Of a stretch of 64,000 bases of DNA, positions 36,325-44,598 are shown piece by piece (position 1 is the stretch's first letter; each line of letters begins with the position of its first letter). The DNA lies in contig NZ_VCBC01000004.1 in assembly GCF_005843925.1 (NCBI RefSeq), positions 248,001 to 312,000 of the forward strand, read 5' to 3'. Position numbers and translations under genes: made by a program. The DNA comes from Thalassotalea litorea. GTDB lineage: Bacteria; Pseudomonadota; Gammaproteobacteria; Enterobacterales; Alteromonadaceae. The notes beneath the pieces are model-generated. The model had not been told where the DNA came from, ran no database searches, and was given only the letters and a program-made list of their open reading frames with translations.

Positions 36325-36501
36325 TTTGATTTTTTATTATTACAGCAACGGAACAACGGCATTATTGCGTTGACTGTTTTCCAAAAGGGGGCTTGGATTT
36401 TGAACGTCTATTATAAATCTAACTTTATAAAAAGCATCATTTACAATACGAAATACTTACAAACAAGACTTAATAGTAATGATGCAAGGTCATCTATGAT
36501 A

Positions 36502-36778
36502 ATACCAATCACATTAAATTATTGCTCACTCAGTGAGAATTTAAAGGCTTTTAGGCAAGGCTTTGATTGCAGAGAATGGTCGCTTCATTATCTCAAAATC
36601 GGTCAAAATCAGTAACGCAGGATAAATGCCTTTAAAACTCACCCGTAGGGAGTTTGTCAGAGGTCCATTTACGGCCCTATATTTCATTAATATAGAATGA
36701 CTATATCAATAAAATCTATGTTGTAACTGAACCTCTGCCCTAACTCTGAGTTGTGCTCAAACTTAATGTGATTGGTAT
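36502..36778. mobile_element. MITE-like element with 16-bp terminal inverted repeats
   Basis: Perfect terminal repeats ATACCAATCACATTAA (36502-36517) and TTAATGTGATTGGTAT (36763-36778) bound a 277-bp segment without coding capacity. Internal hairpins include CTCACT/AGTGAG near 36526 and AAACTC/GAGTTT near 36637-36655. The right end continues into a small palindrome TGGTATAATACCA. No transposase is present. It separates moaA-mobA from modABC. Target-site duplication is not clear. Confidence 0.75.
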
Positions 36779-36876
36779 AATACCATTGATTTAGGTTTGG
36801 CTAGAGGGGAATAAACAGGTTGAATGCATAGCCGTCAGGCCAAGAATTATCGGTTGTGGGCGCAATCTATGGTTGA

Positions 36877-37536
36877 TTAGCTGATGTACTGATGGAAACG
36901 CGCTGTACTTTCTATTTCCCGAGCCGTTTGTTGTGCTCGCTGCCACTGTTCAGGCGTATTGGTATTTTCGAGTCTTTTTGGAAAATCACAACGCAGCGAG
37001 TTAACACCGCTTTGCGCAAATAGTTGCTTAAAGGATGGCCCCTGTGTTTCAGGGTTCGTAATAAGTCTTTGATAGTGCTGATTTAAAAAACTGTGTACCT
37101 GAACATTTATGGGTAGGTAAAGCGGTAGCGGATGATCTGCAAAACACGTACATTTACCACTTAACTCACCAGCGATTTTTATCTGTTTTACCTCCGCCGC
37201 ACTCAGCAACGGCATATCAACGGGCAAAGCCAGAATCGCTTTGGGTTGTCGTGATTGAATGATTGAGTATAGTCCCATCAAAGGCCCGGCAAAGGGGATG
37301 TAATCGGCGATACCCTGGTGCTGGCTTTTACCACTAATGACAATATCGTTAATGCCAACCTGTTCTAGTAATGATGCGCTGTACTGCATCATCGATGGGG
37401 TTGGTTGTGCTGCTACGTTTACATCGGTTTTCGCACTATGAGTTGATAACAATGCTGGCAAACGGGATTTGTCTTGTCCCATTCGTGTAGATTTTCCGCC
37501 GGCTAATACAACGCCCAATATCAAAGATGAACGCAT
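36877..37536 (-). CDS. mobA: molybdenum cofactor guanylyltransferase MobA
   Basis: A 219-residue cytoplasmic nucleotidyltransferase that adds GMP to molybdopterin to make the MGD cofactor needed by NapA. The signature VVLAGGKSTRMGQDKSRLP (residues 9-27) is clear, as are PVDMPLLSAAEV and FADHPLPLYLP. A short insert (about 28-50) follows the signature. It lies 5 bp after moaA and is cotranscribed with it. Confidence 0.93.
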   Translation of the reverse strand: MRSSLILGVVLAGGKSTRMGQDKSRLPALLSTHSAKTDVNVAAQPTPSMMQYSASLLEQVGINDIVISGKSQHQGIADYIPFAGPLMGLYSIIQSRQPKAILALPVDMPLLSAAEVKQIKIAGELSGKCTCFADHPLPLYLPINVQVHSFLNQHYQRLITNPETQGPSFKQLFAQSGVNSLRCDFPKRLENTNTPEQWQRAQQTAREIESTARFHQYIS

Positions 37537-37541
37537 AGGGC

Positions 37542-38519
37542 TTACCCTCCTAACATGGATAGTTGCTTTGTTGCGCCAGTATTACCTTGTTGAAGATAAT
37601 GGGTGGGGTTTTTCTCCGTCAGCATTGCCTTTATCGCAGACTGCAGTCCCTGTGGGTTATCATCATTAAGATGATCGCGAATCGAGAGTCCTTGATCCGC
37701 AAACAGACACAGATGCAATTTCCCTAACGCGCTAACTCTTAAGCGGTTGCAGGTCGAGCAAAAATCTTTACTGTATGGGCGAATAAGACCAATTTTTCCT
37801 GCATAATCAGCATGCTGATACTCTAACGCAGGGCCAGCCGTCTTAGGCCGCTTGGTCAGGTGCCAACCTTTTTCGAGCAACGCATTTTCGATGGTTTGGC
37901 CGCTGACATGTTGGGCGTTATAAAAATCGACATTGCTGCCAGTCTGCATCAATTCGATAAATCGTATTGTCACTGGCGTTTTGCGAACGAAATCGAAAAA
38001 TTGCTTAAGCTCATGGTTATTAAACTCACGCATTAATACCGTATTGATTTTGAGATTCGTCAGGCCAGAAGAAATACAAGTATCGATACCGGCCAGTATT
38101 TCATCTAATTTATCTTTGCCAGTGATTGCTTTAAATTGGCGAGGGTCTAAGGAATCGATGCTGATATTTAAACTATCCAAACCGGCATCAATCCAATCGC
38201 CGGCTTTTTGTTGCAAATTAAAGCCATTGCTCGTCATTGCGACATGTTTGATGCCTGTGGTGTTTTTGCAGGCTTGGATAATTTCAGGCAAGTCTTTACG
38301 CAGAGCAGGCTCGCCGCCGGTAATACGGATTTTTTCTGTTCCAAGCTGGGCAAAGCCTCGCGCCAGGCGAGTAATTTCAGCCAAAGACATAAAATCCCGG
38401 TCATGATCGCACTGATAGCCGTCAGGCAGGCAATAGTTGCAACGAAAATTACAAACATCGGTAATTGAGAGTCGCAAATAATAAAATTTACGACCAAACG
38501 CATCTTCAAGCATGTTCAC
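37542..38519 (-). CDS. moaA: GTP 3',8-cyclase MoaA
   Basis: A 325-residue radical-SAM enzyme for the first step of molybdenum cofactor synthesis. The N-terminal cluster motif is CNFRCNYC (Cys23, Cys27, Cys30) and the C-terminal cluster is in FCSTCNRLRVSALGKLHLCLF. The ending LSMLGG carries the GG tail typical of MoaA. The start follows a GGAAAGG box. The leader upstream folds like a Moco riboswitch. moaBCDE are not in the window. Confidence 0.95.
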   Translation of the reverse strand: MNMLEDAFGRKFYYLRLSITDVCNFRCNYCLPDGYQCDHDRDFMSLAEITRLARGFAQLGTEKIRITGGEPALRKDLPEIIQACKNTTGIKHVAMTSNGFNLQQKAGDWIDAGLDSLNISIDSLDPRQFKAITGKDKLDEILAGIDTCISSGLTNLKINTVLMREFNNHELKQFFDFVRKTPVTIRFIELMQTGSNVDFYNAQHVSGQTIENALLEKGWHLTKRPKTAGPALEYQHADYAGKIGLIRPYSKDFCSTCNRLRVSALGKLHLCLFADQGLSIRDHLNDDNPQGLQSAIKAMLTEKNPTHYLQQGNTGATKQLSMLGG

Positions 38520-38632
38520 CTTTCCAAATTCGGGAGGCTAACCCGTTTCCCGGTTAACCCTGGTGGTATTGACCACGGCTAACTATTCATAGGGCGTGTT
38601 AAACGCGGCTTAAGGCTGCGTTAACCCCGTAG
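38520..38632 (-). ncRNA. candidate molybdenum-cofactor (Moco) riboswitch before moaA
   Basis: The minus-strand leader directly before moaA holds several stems: GTTAACGC with GCGTTTAAC (38598-38625), GTGGT with ACCAC, and GGTTAACC with GGGTTAGCC around GGGAAAC. The latter, followed by CCTCCCGAA and then the GGAAAGG binding site, resembles my memory of the Moco RNA motif. If correct it would reduce moaA-mobA expression when cofactor is plentiful. The 5' limit is uncertain. About 310 bp to its right up to 38943 show nothing else. Confidence 0.55.
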
Positions 38633-38943
38633 AATAAATAGCTCGGCGATAATAAAATGTAGTTTTAAGGTTAACACTTACACCTTAAACAACCAATAAT
38701 TAACGGAAAATAGTTCACTGTCGGTGATGCATTTTGCTCTTTTTTATTTCCTGTATAAGACAGTAATCATTTGTTTTGTCAGTGAAAGCTTCATAATATT
38801 GGAAGGTGGGTTTCTCAGATTCTGTCGTTTTTATGCAATTGTTAAATTGTAAACGGCAGGTGTTTTGGGCCACAATTAATTTGTATCTGTTAAGGGGGTT
38901 GTTGGCTAACCCTACCATTGAAGACAAAGCGGAGAATCCGGGT

Positions 38944-39507
38944 ATGTTAATGCGACAAACATGTAATTTGGTTTTGATTGTGACTATGGTCTTTTCGCTG
39001 CAGGTGTTTAGTGCCGATGAAGTCTATATTCCCGACAGCAACCAACAGGGGGAATTACATCCCAAGCTGGCTATTTTCAAACCATATTTTGGCGGTTGGC
39101 AATCGGATATGGGCAAAAATAAGAAAGGCGAGCCTATGATTGATGTCTCGGTTTGGCAGCGTGCATTAAATGGCAACGCCGTAAGAACTCTACATTCGAT
39201 TAATCATGGTGTTTATGGTGGTGAGTCTTTGATTTTTTGGGATGAATCAGAGAAAAAAATAAAGTTCTATTATTTCACCACCGCAAGTTTCTATACTTCC
39301 GGCTGGATGGAAGTGACCTCAGATAACACCTTTACTGCATATGAGGACGTGACAGGCTCCGAGCAGGGCATTACTCAGGTTAAATCCGAGAGCGAGCTTT
39401 CTGACCACGAAATAACGGTATCGACCAGCTACCTGAAAAATGGTGAATGGACCGAGCCCCAGGTACGTAAATACGTGCGCAGTGATAACCCGGTTAAGTT
39501 TCAGTAA
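38944..39507 (+). CDS. exported protein of unknown function
   Basis: A 187-residue protein with a signal peptide (about 1-24, LVLIVTMVFSLQVFSA). The mature part is rich in beta-strand patterns (FKPYFGGWQSDMGKN, FWDESEKKIKFYYFTTASFYTSGWMEV) and ends in NGEWTEPQVRKYVRS, suggesting a lipocalin-like or DUF1579-like barrel. No catalytic motif is recognised. The open frame begins at 38806, but the ATG at 38944 begins the signal peptide and follows a GGAG box. It stands alone between moaA and the nap operon. Confidence 0.65.
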   Translation: MLMRQTCNLVLIVTMVFSLQVFSADEVYIPDSNQQGELHPKLAIFKPYFGGWQSDMGKNKKGEPMIDVSVWQRALNGNAVRTLHSINHGVYGGESLIFWDESEKKIKFYYFTTASFYTSGWMEVTSDNTFTAYEDVTGSEQGITQVKSESELSDHEITVSTSYLKNGEWTEPQVRKYVRSDNPVKFQ

Positions 39508-39586
39508 CAGCAAGCCAGTCAGTGGTATTTTAGTTCGGGTGCTGAAATATCATTGGCAAAGTCTGTAAGGATTGATGGCATGTCCT

Positions 39587-39640
39587 GACAAAGACAAAGA
39601 CAAAGACAAAGACGAAGACAAAGACAAAGACAAAGACAAA
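39587..39640 (+). repeat. nine-copy hexamer tandem repeat GACAAA
   Basis: Nine head-to-tail units of GACAAA fill 39587-39640. Unit five reads GACGAA; the other eight are identical. In one frame the repeat codes Asp-Lys pairs within a 48-codon ORF (39575-39721) that has an AAGG box before its ATG, so a tiny repeat protein is possible but doubtful. Such repeats can change length by slippage. Confidence 0.9.
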
Positions 39641-39666
39641 ACCAGTGACAATGACTATTTAACTGT

Positions 39667-39694
39667 CGTCATCCTCACGAAAGTGGGGATCTGC
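39667..39694. repeat. REP-like palindrome
   Basis: GTCATCCTCAC, loop GAAA, GTGGGGATC forms a hairpin of the type GTCATCCCCGCGAAAGCGGGGAT, a REP-like element that I know as widespread between genes in many gammaproteobacteria. It lies just after the hexamer repeat and about 120 bp after the end of napC, between two converging transcripts. Confidence 0.6.
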
Positions 39695-39814
39695 ACTTTA
39701 CCCGAAATCACGGCCGTGTAAAAACTTCACGTCTGAGTCACTTATAATTGTTCGTTATCGTTTCACATCGCCACCTGAACTTCACCAGACCCTTTAAAGT
39801 AAGAAGAGTCGATT

Positions 39815-40402
39815 TTACCAACCACTCACGCCTTCCATATCGGGTAGGTGATGGGCGATACCCTTATGACAATCGATGCAGGTTTTCTCGCCGGATGCTA
39901 ACGAGGTACTATGTTGTTTTGCTGCGCGAACGCTTTGAGTAGTGAAATCCATGTAGCTAAAGTCATGGCAATTTCGACACTCGAGAGAGTCATTGGCTTT
40001 GAGCCTTGCCCATTCATGTTCTGCCAGTTCCCGGCGCTTTTCTAAAAATTTCTCGCGCGTGCTAATCGTACCAAAAACTTTGCCCCATACTTCTTTAGAG
40101 GCTTGCATTTTACGGGCAATTTTATCGGTCCATTCATGGGGCACATGACAATCCGGGCAAGTCGCTCTTACACCGGAACGATTCGAAAAATGAATGGTGG
40201 TTTTTAATTCATCGTAAGGGTTATCACGCATTTCATGGCAACTGATGCAAAACTGCTCAGTGTTACTGACTTCCAAAGCAGTATTGAATCCACCCCAGAA
40301 GATAATGCCGGCAATAAACCCGCCTAACGTAAGAAAGCCCAGAGAGTAATGAACGCTGGGACGGCTAATGGTTTGCCATACGCGAAGAAAATACGCTTTC
40401 AT
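39815..40402 (-). CDS. napC: tetraheme cytochrome c NapC
   Basis: A 195-residue membrane-anchored cytochrome of the NapC/NirT family. One TM helix (about 20-42) is followed by four haem motifs: CISCH (52-56), CPDCH (82-86), CRNCH (142-146) and CIDCH (175-179). It takes electrons from quinol and passes them to NapB and NapA in the periplasm. It is the last gene of napEFDABC, 12 bp after napB. Confidence 0.95.
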   Translation of the reverse strand: MKAYFLRVWQTISRPSVHYSLGFLTLGGFIAGIIFWGGFNTALEVSNTEQFCISCHEMRDNPYDELKTTIHFSNRSGVRATCPDCHVPHEWTDKIARKMQASKEVWGKVFGTISTREKFLEKRRELAEHEWARLKANDSLECRNCHDFSYMDFTTQSVRAAKQHSTSLASGEKTCIDCHKGIAHHLPDMEGVSGW

Positions 40403-40414
40403 AAAGACTCCTGG

Positions 40415-40876
40415 TTACTGACCTTTCGGCTTCGCTGCTTTATCAGACATGATGGTGTGCATGTCGACAAAGTCGTTTGCAACTTTTGGCTCTGTTGACA
40501 GCTGTGGCACGTGACACTGATTACAAAAATATCGCCGCGCTGATATCTCCGCGAGGAAATTACCGTCCCTGTCCATATAGTGAGTCACACTAACCATTGG
40601 CGCTTGGGAATCGTTGGTGCGACTTCTGGCATGACAGGACATGCATTTATTGACGTTTAAATTTACCTCATAGCCTCGCACCGAATGCGGAATTAGCGGT
40701 GGTTGCATCGGGTAGTTACGCGCCTGTTTGATATCGTCGTTGGTCGCTTTGGGGATGTATTCGGGGTTTACATCTTCATCAATAGCGGTGTTATTGCGCA
40801 GCGTTGCGATTTCTTCTGCGACAGCGGCAAAACATAACACCAACATGGGAACGAGCATTACTTTGGCAAATTTCAT
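40415..40876 (-). CDS. napB: diheme cytochrome c subunit NapB
   Basis: A 153-residue periplasmic electron-transfer subunit. It has a signal peptide (about 1-20, ending AAVA) and two haem motifs, CMSCH (78-82) and CNQCH (118-122). The open frame extends to a GTG at 40891, but that codon lies in the Shine-Dalgarno stretch; AGGAGG sits 6 bases before the ATG at 40876 (another ATG is at 40879). Spacing from the napA stop is 11 bp. Confidence 0.94.
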   Translation of the reverse strand: MKFAKVMLVPMLVLCFAAVAEEIATLRNNTAIDEDVNPEYIPKATNDDIKQARNYPMQPPLIPHSVRGYEVNLNVNKCMSCHARSRTNDSQAPMVSVTHYMDRDGNFLAEISARRYFCNQCHVPQLSTEPKVANDFVDMHTIMSDKAAKPKGQ

Positions 40877-40887
40877 CATCAACCTCC

Positions 40888-43383
40888 TCACGCTTTCTCA
40901 ATTTTGACGGCACACTTTTTAAAGTCCGTTTGCTTGGAAAGGGGATCCGTTGCATCCAAAGTGATTTTGTTTATCAGGCGACTGGCATCGAACCAGGGCA
41001 TAAATACTAAGCCTTTGGGGGGCTTATTGCGGCCTCGGGTTTCCACCCGTGTTAATAATTCGCCCCGCCTTGATATTATCTTGACCCGCTCACCGCGACG
41101 CATATTTCGTTGTTTTGCATCGTCCGGGTGCATATATAGCAACGCATCCGGTATTGAACGGTATAGCTCCGGCACCCGCTGGGTCATCGACCCACTATGC
41201 CAGTGCTCGAGCACCCGGCCTGTCGACAGCCATAAATCGTATTCTTCATCGGGAGATTCTGCTGGTGGTTCATAGGGCAGGGCAAAAATAATGGCGCGAT
41301 CATCCGGATGGCCGTAAAATTGCCAGTCTTTGCCTTTTTCGACATAGGGATCTTCCCCTTCTTTGAATCGGCGTAACGTCTCTTTACCATCAACCACGGG
41401 CCATCTTAAACCTCGTTCCTGATGATAAACGTCATAAGGCGCAAGATCATGAGCGTGACCCCGGCCAAACGTTGCGTACTCTTCAAACAAGCCTTTTTGC
41501 AGGTAAAAACCAAAATGTCGAGCATCGTCGTTAAGCTGTTCGTCAGCGACTTCCGATAATGGATATTGATCAACCTGACCATTTTCAAACAACACTTGAT
41601 ACATGGTTTTACCGGCATAGTCGCCTTGCTCGATAAGCTCTTTTGGCCAGACTTCTTCAATCTTGAAACGTTTACTAAACTCTACCAATTGCCATAAATC
41701 CGAAAAGCAGCCCTGCGGCGGAGGCACTTGCTGATACCAGGATTGTGTGCGTCTCTCGGCATTGCCATACACGCCTTCTTTTTCCACCCACATTGCGGTA
41801 GGCAGTATTAAATCAGCAGCTTGCGCGGTGACGGTTGGGTAAACCTCGGAGACAACGATAAAGTTATCTGGGTTGCGATAACCGGGGTAACCTTCTTCAT
41901 TAATATTGGCCGCAGCCTGCATGTTGTTGTTGCATTGCACCCAATAAAAATTGAGCTTGCCGTCTTTTAACATCCGATTTTGTAATACCGCGTGATATCC
42001 CGGTACCGGATTTATCGTATCTTTCGGTAGTTTCCAGATTTTTTCAGCTTTGGCACGATGCTCAGGTTTTTTCACCACCATATCTGCAGGCAATCGATGT
42101 GCAAAGGTGCCAACTTCACGGGCGGTGCCGCACGCTGAAGGTTGTCCGGTTAATGAAAATGGGCTGTTGCCCGGCGTGGAAATCTTGCCGGTTAACAGGT
42201 GAATGTTATAGACCAGATTGTTTGCCCAGACTCCTCGGGTATGCTGATTAAAACCCATGGTCCAAAAGGAGGTGACCTTGATATCGGGATCCGCATACAT
42301 TTTTGCCAGCTCGATCAGTTTTTTCTTTCCGACACCGGACAACTCAGAGACATAATCGAGTGTATATTTGCTGACAAACTTGGCGTATTGTTCAAAATCA
42401 ATTTCAACCGCATCCCCCGCGGTTTCGTCATTGTGTTTCGCTGCTTTTTCTAACGCATTTTCCGGGCGCAGACCATAACCAATATCGGTGGTTCCCATTT
42501 TGAAATTGGTGTGTTTGTTGACAAAGTCGTGATTCACTTTATCGTTTTCAATAATGTAATGCGCGATATAGTTGAGGATGGCTAAATCGGTTTGTGGGGT
42601 GAATATCATCCCATTGTCTGCTAAATCAAAGCTGCGATGGGTAAATGTGGAAAGTACGGCAACTTTTACGTGGGGCGCGCTAAGTCGGCGGTCAGTGACA
42701 CGGGTCCAGAGAATCGGATGCATTTCGGCCATGTTTGAACCCCATAACACAAATGCGTCGGCTTCTTCGATATCATCGTAACAACCCATGGGTTCATCAA
42801 TGCCAAATGTACGCATAAAGCCGACAACCGCCGACGCCATACAGTGCCTTGCATTAGGATCGATGTTATTGCTCCGAAACCCCGCCTTAAAAAGCTTAAC
42901 CGCGGCATAACCTTCCTGCACTGTCCATTGTCCAGAGCCAAACATGCCCACCGCCTCCGGGCCTTTTTCTTTAAGGGCCTTCTTGGCTTTTTCCGCCATA
43001 ATGTCGAAAGCCTGATCCCAGCTGACCTCGGCAAATTCGCCGTTTTTATCGTATTCGCCATTACTCATACGCAGTAGCGGCTTGGTAAGTCGGTCTTTGC
43101 CGTACATTATTTTTGATAAAAAATAACCCTTAATGCAATTAAGACCTTTATTGACCGGTGATTTTATGTCGCCGTGAGTGGCAACGACTTTGCCATCCAG
43201 TGTTGCCACATTGACACTACAACCCGTGCCACAGAAACGACAGGGCGCTTTGTCCCATTTAAGCTTGGTGATATCTTTTGCGGTGATTAAATTTGAAGCG
43301 CTTGCTGGAATACTTAACCCTGCGGCAGTTGCAGCAGCTGCTACCGCATTGGCTTTGATAAACGCTCGGCGATCTAGTTTCAT
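40888..43383 (-). CDS. napA: periplasmic nitrate reductase catalytic subunit NapA
   Basis: An 831-residue molybdoenzyme reducing nitrate to nitrite in the periplasm. It has a twin-arginine signal ([10 protein letters not shown], residues 4-13), a [4Fe-4S] site formed by Cys48, Cys51, Cys55 and Cys83, and the Mo-ligand Cys181 in [13 protein letters not shown]. The C terminus [13 protein letters not shown] is typical. It needs the bis-MGD cofactor made by MoaA and MobA encoded nearby. Fourth gene of napEFDABC, 14 bp after napD. Confidence 0.97.
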   Translation of the reverse strand: MKLDRRAFIKANAVAAAATAAGLSIPASASNLITAKDITKLKWDKAPCRFCGTGCSVNVATLDGKVVATHGDIKSPVNKGLNCIKGYFLSKIMYGKDRLTKPLLRMSNGEYDKNGEFAEVSWDQAFDIMAEKAKKALKEKGPEAVGMFGSGQWTVQEGYAAVKLFKAGFRSNNIDPNARHCMASAVVGFMRTFGIDEPMGCYDDIEEADAFVLWGSNMAEMHPILWTRVTDRRLSAPHVKVAVLSTFTHRSFDLADNGMIFTPQTDLAILNYIAHYIIENDKVNHDFVNKHTNFKMGTTDIGYGLRPENALEKAAKHNDETAGDAVEIDFEQYAKFVSKYTLDYVSELSGVGKKKLIELAKMYADPDIKVTSFWTMGFNQHTRGVWANNLVYNIHLLTGKISTPGNSPFSLTGQPSACGTAREVGTFAHRLPADMVVKKPEHRAKAEKIWKLPKDTINPVPGYHAVLQNRMLKDGKLNFYWVQCNNNMQAAANINEEGYPGYRNPDNFIVVSEVYPTVTAQAADLILPTAMWVEKEGVYGNAERRTQSWYQQVPPPQGCFSDLWQLVEFSKRFKIEEVWPKELIEQGDYAGKTMYQVLFENGQVDQYPLSEVADEQLNDDARHFGFYLQKGLFEEYATFGRGHAHDLAPYDVYHQERGLRWPVVDGKETLRRFKEGEDPYVEKGKDWQFYGHPDDRAIIFALPYEPPAESPDEEYDLWLSTGRVLEHWHSGSMTQRVPELYRSIPDALLYMHPDDAKQRNMRRGERVKIISRRGELLTRVETRGRNKPPKGLVFMPWFDASRLINKITLDATDPLSKQTDFKKCAVKIEKA

Positions 43384-43397
43384 GGGGTTATTCTCCG

Positions 43398-43649
43398 CTA
43401 CTCGCTGATATATTGGTGATAGACGGGGGCAAGGGAAAGCACCCCCTGCATGTCTTTGAGGAAATCCATTTGTATGGCAATCTGTTTATGTGTGTTTGCT
43501 TCGAGCGTAAACACTAACTTGCCCATCTGTGATTGAACGTGGACTTCGCCACCGGGCATAGTGGCAATGTAATGGGTGACATTTGCGATCTCTGCCTGAG
43601 CAACTAATGCCACAAAACTCGCCACATGGTATTCATCGGCACAATTCAT
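43398..43649 (-). CDS. napD: NapA-specific chaperone NapD
   Basis: An 83-residue cytoplasmic protein that binds the NapA twin-arginine signal during maturation. The part [45 protein letters not shown] shows the NapD ferredoxin-like fold. The open frame starts at 43736 inside napF in another frame, but the ATG at 43649 overlaps the napF stop by 4 bases and gives the correct family length. Confidence 0.92.
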   Translation of the reverse strand: MNCADEYHVASFVALVAQAEIANVTHYIATMPGGEVHVQSQMGKLVFTLEANTHKQIAIQMDFLKDMQGVLSLAPVYHQYISE

Positions 43650-44176
43650 AATCGGCTCTCTTGCGCTTTCTTTGCGGTTTCTAAATTGATCAGTTCGGTG
43701 GATTGATTTGGGCAGACGCTGATACACGCGCCACACTGATTGCAGGCATTTTGATCCACACTCGGCTCTGGAATCGCCTGTCGATACACAAAACTAATTG
43801 CCTGTTGATCACAACTGTCGGCACAGCTTTGGCAGAAGATATGCTGTTTTGCCAGGCAGGTTTGTTTGATGTTGAGTTGTCCAGAAAAGGGCGGCTGTTG
43901 GCGCGACTGAAATAAGGGTTCCGGGCATTTTTCAACGCATGCCGCACAGAAAGTGCATTCACCTTTACTGAAATTCAGGAACGGCAAGCCATCACCATCT
44001 AACTCGATAATTTGAGTCTCACACACTTCCAGACATTGGCGGCATTTACTGCAATTATGATTAAAGTGCTCTTCGCCAATCGTCCAGGGTAATCGAAAGT
44101 GGGTGATTGTTGTTCGAGATTGAGCCCGCAGAAACCGTCGTTTGGACAGATCTACGTGTCGCAATGTCGCCATCAA
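43646..44176 (-). CDS. napF: ferredoxin-type protein NapF
   Basis: A 176-residue cytoplasmic iron-sulfur protein with three to four cluster motifs: CSKCRQCLEVC, CTFCAACVEKCPEP and CNQCGACISVCPN, plus a Cys-rich middle part with CQSCADSC. NapF is thought to help load iron-sulfur clusters into NapA. It overlaps napE and napD by 4 bases each, showing translational coupling. Confidence 0.94.
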   Translation of the reverse strand: MMATLRHVDLSKRRFLRAQSRTTITHFRLPWTIGEEHFNHNCSKCRQCLEVCETQIIELDGDGLPFLNFSKGECTFCAACVEKCPEPLFQSRQQPPFSGQLNIKQTCLAKQHIFCQSCADSCDQQAISFVYRQAIPEPSVDQNACNQCGACISVCPNQSTELINLETAKKAQESRL

Positions 44177-44367
44177 TGTCCTCCGGGCGGGCCATAAATA
44201 ATCTGACTCATCCAGATAATAAAGCCATAACTACCGACAATTATTATCGATAGAATCGGTGCCAAAAATATGGTTAGAAATAGAAACGTATTTCTTTCCC
44301 TGGATTTTTGAACATTGGCATCTGGATTTAAGTTTTCATCACCGCTTAACTGTTCAGGTTTTGACAT
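44173..44367 (-). CDS. napE: small membrane protein NapE
   Basis: A 64-residue protein with a charged N terminus and one TM helix (about 28-52, FLFLTIFLAPILSIIIVGSYGFIIWM), ending in YGPPGGH, as in NapE proteins. The role is unclear. It is the first gene of the nap operon. The promoter should lie in 44368-44598, shared with the divergent tmcA; no clear Fnr or NarP palindrome was found there. Confidence 0.9.
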   Translation of the reverse strand: MSKPEQLSGDENLNPDANVQKSRERNTFLFLTIFLAPILSIIIVGSYGFIIWMSQIIYGPPGGH

Positions 44368-44598
44368 AAATGGTACTCATTACAGCTCTTTGCTACACAC
44401 TGGACCTGGCAACCAACAACGCCACAATCCAATCGTCATTTGGGGGGTGTATCTTAAAGTTAGCAGAGGAACGGAAAATTGGCAGTAATCGATGGCTTCT
44501 TTGTGGCTTTAGGGCAAGCTAACAATGCCAGCCTTGTAATCAATGGATGCAATTCTGTTAGACTATAGCTTTAATATTCGAAGGTTTTCATTAGGTTG

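Noticed and set aside
36370..36615. 81-codon open frame upstream of modA
   Set aside because: It runs into the MITE-like element, lacks a ribosome binding site and has no recognisable domain.
44374..44380. TACTCAT heptamer as a NarP/NarL site before napE
   Set aside because: Only one half matches and it is just 7 bp before the start codon, too close for a promoter site.
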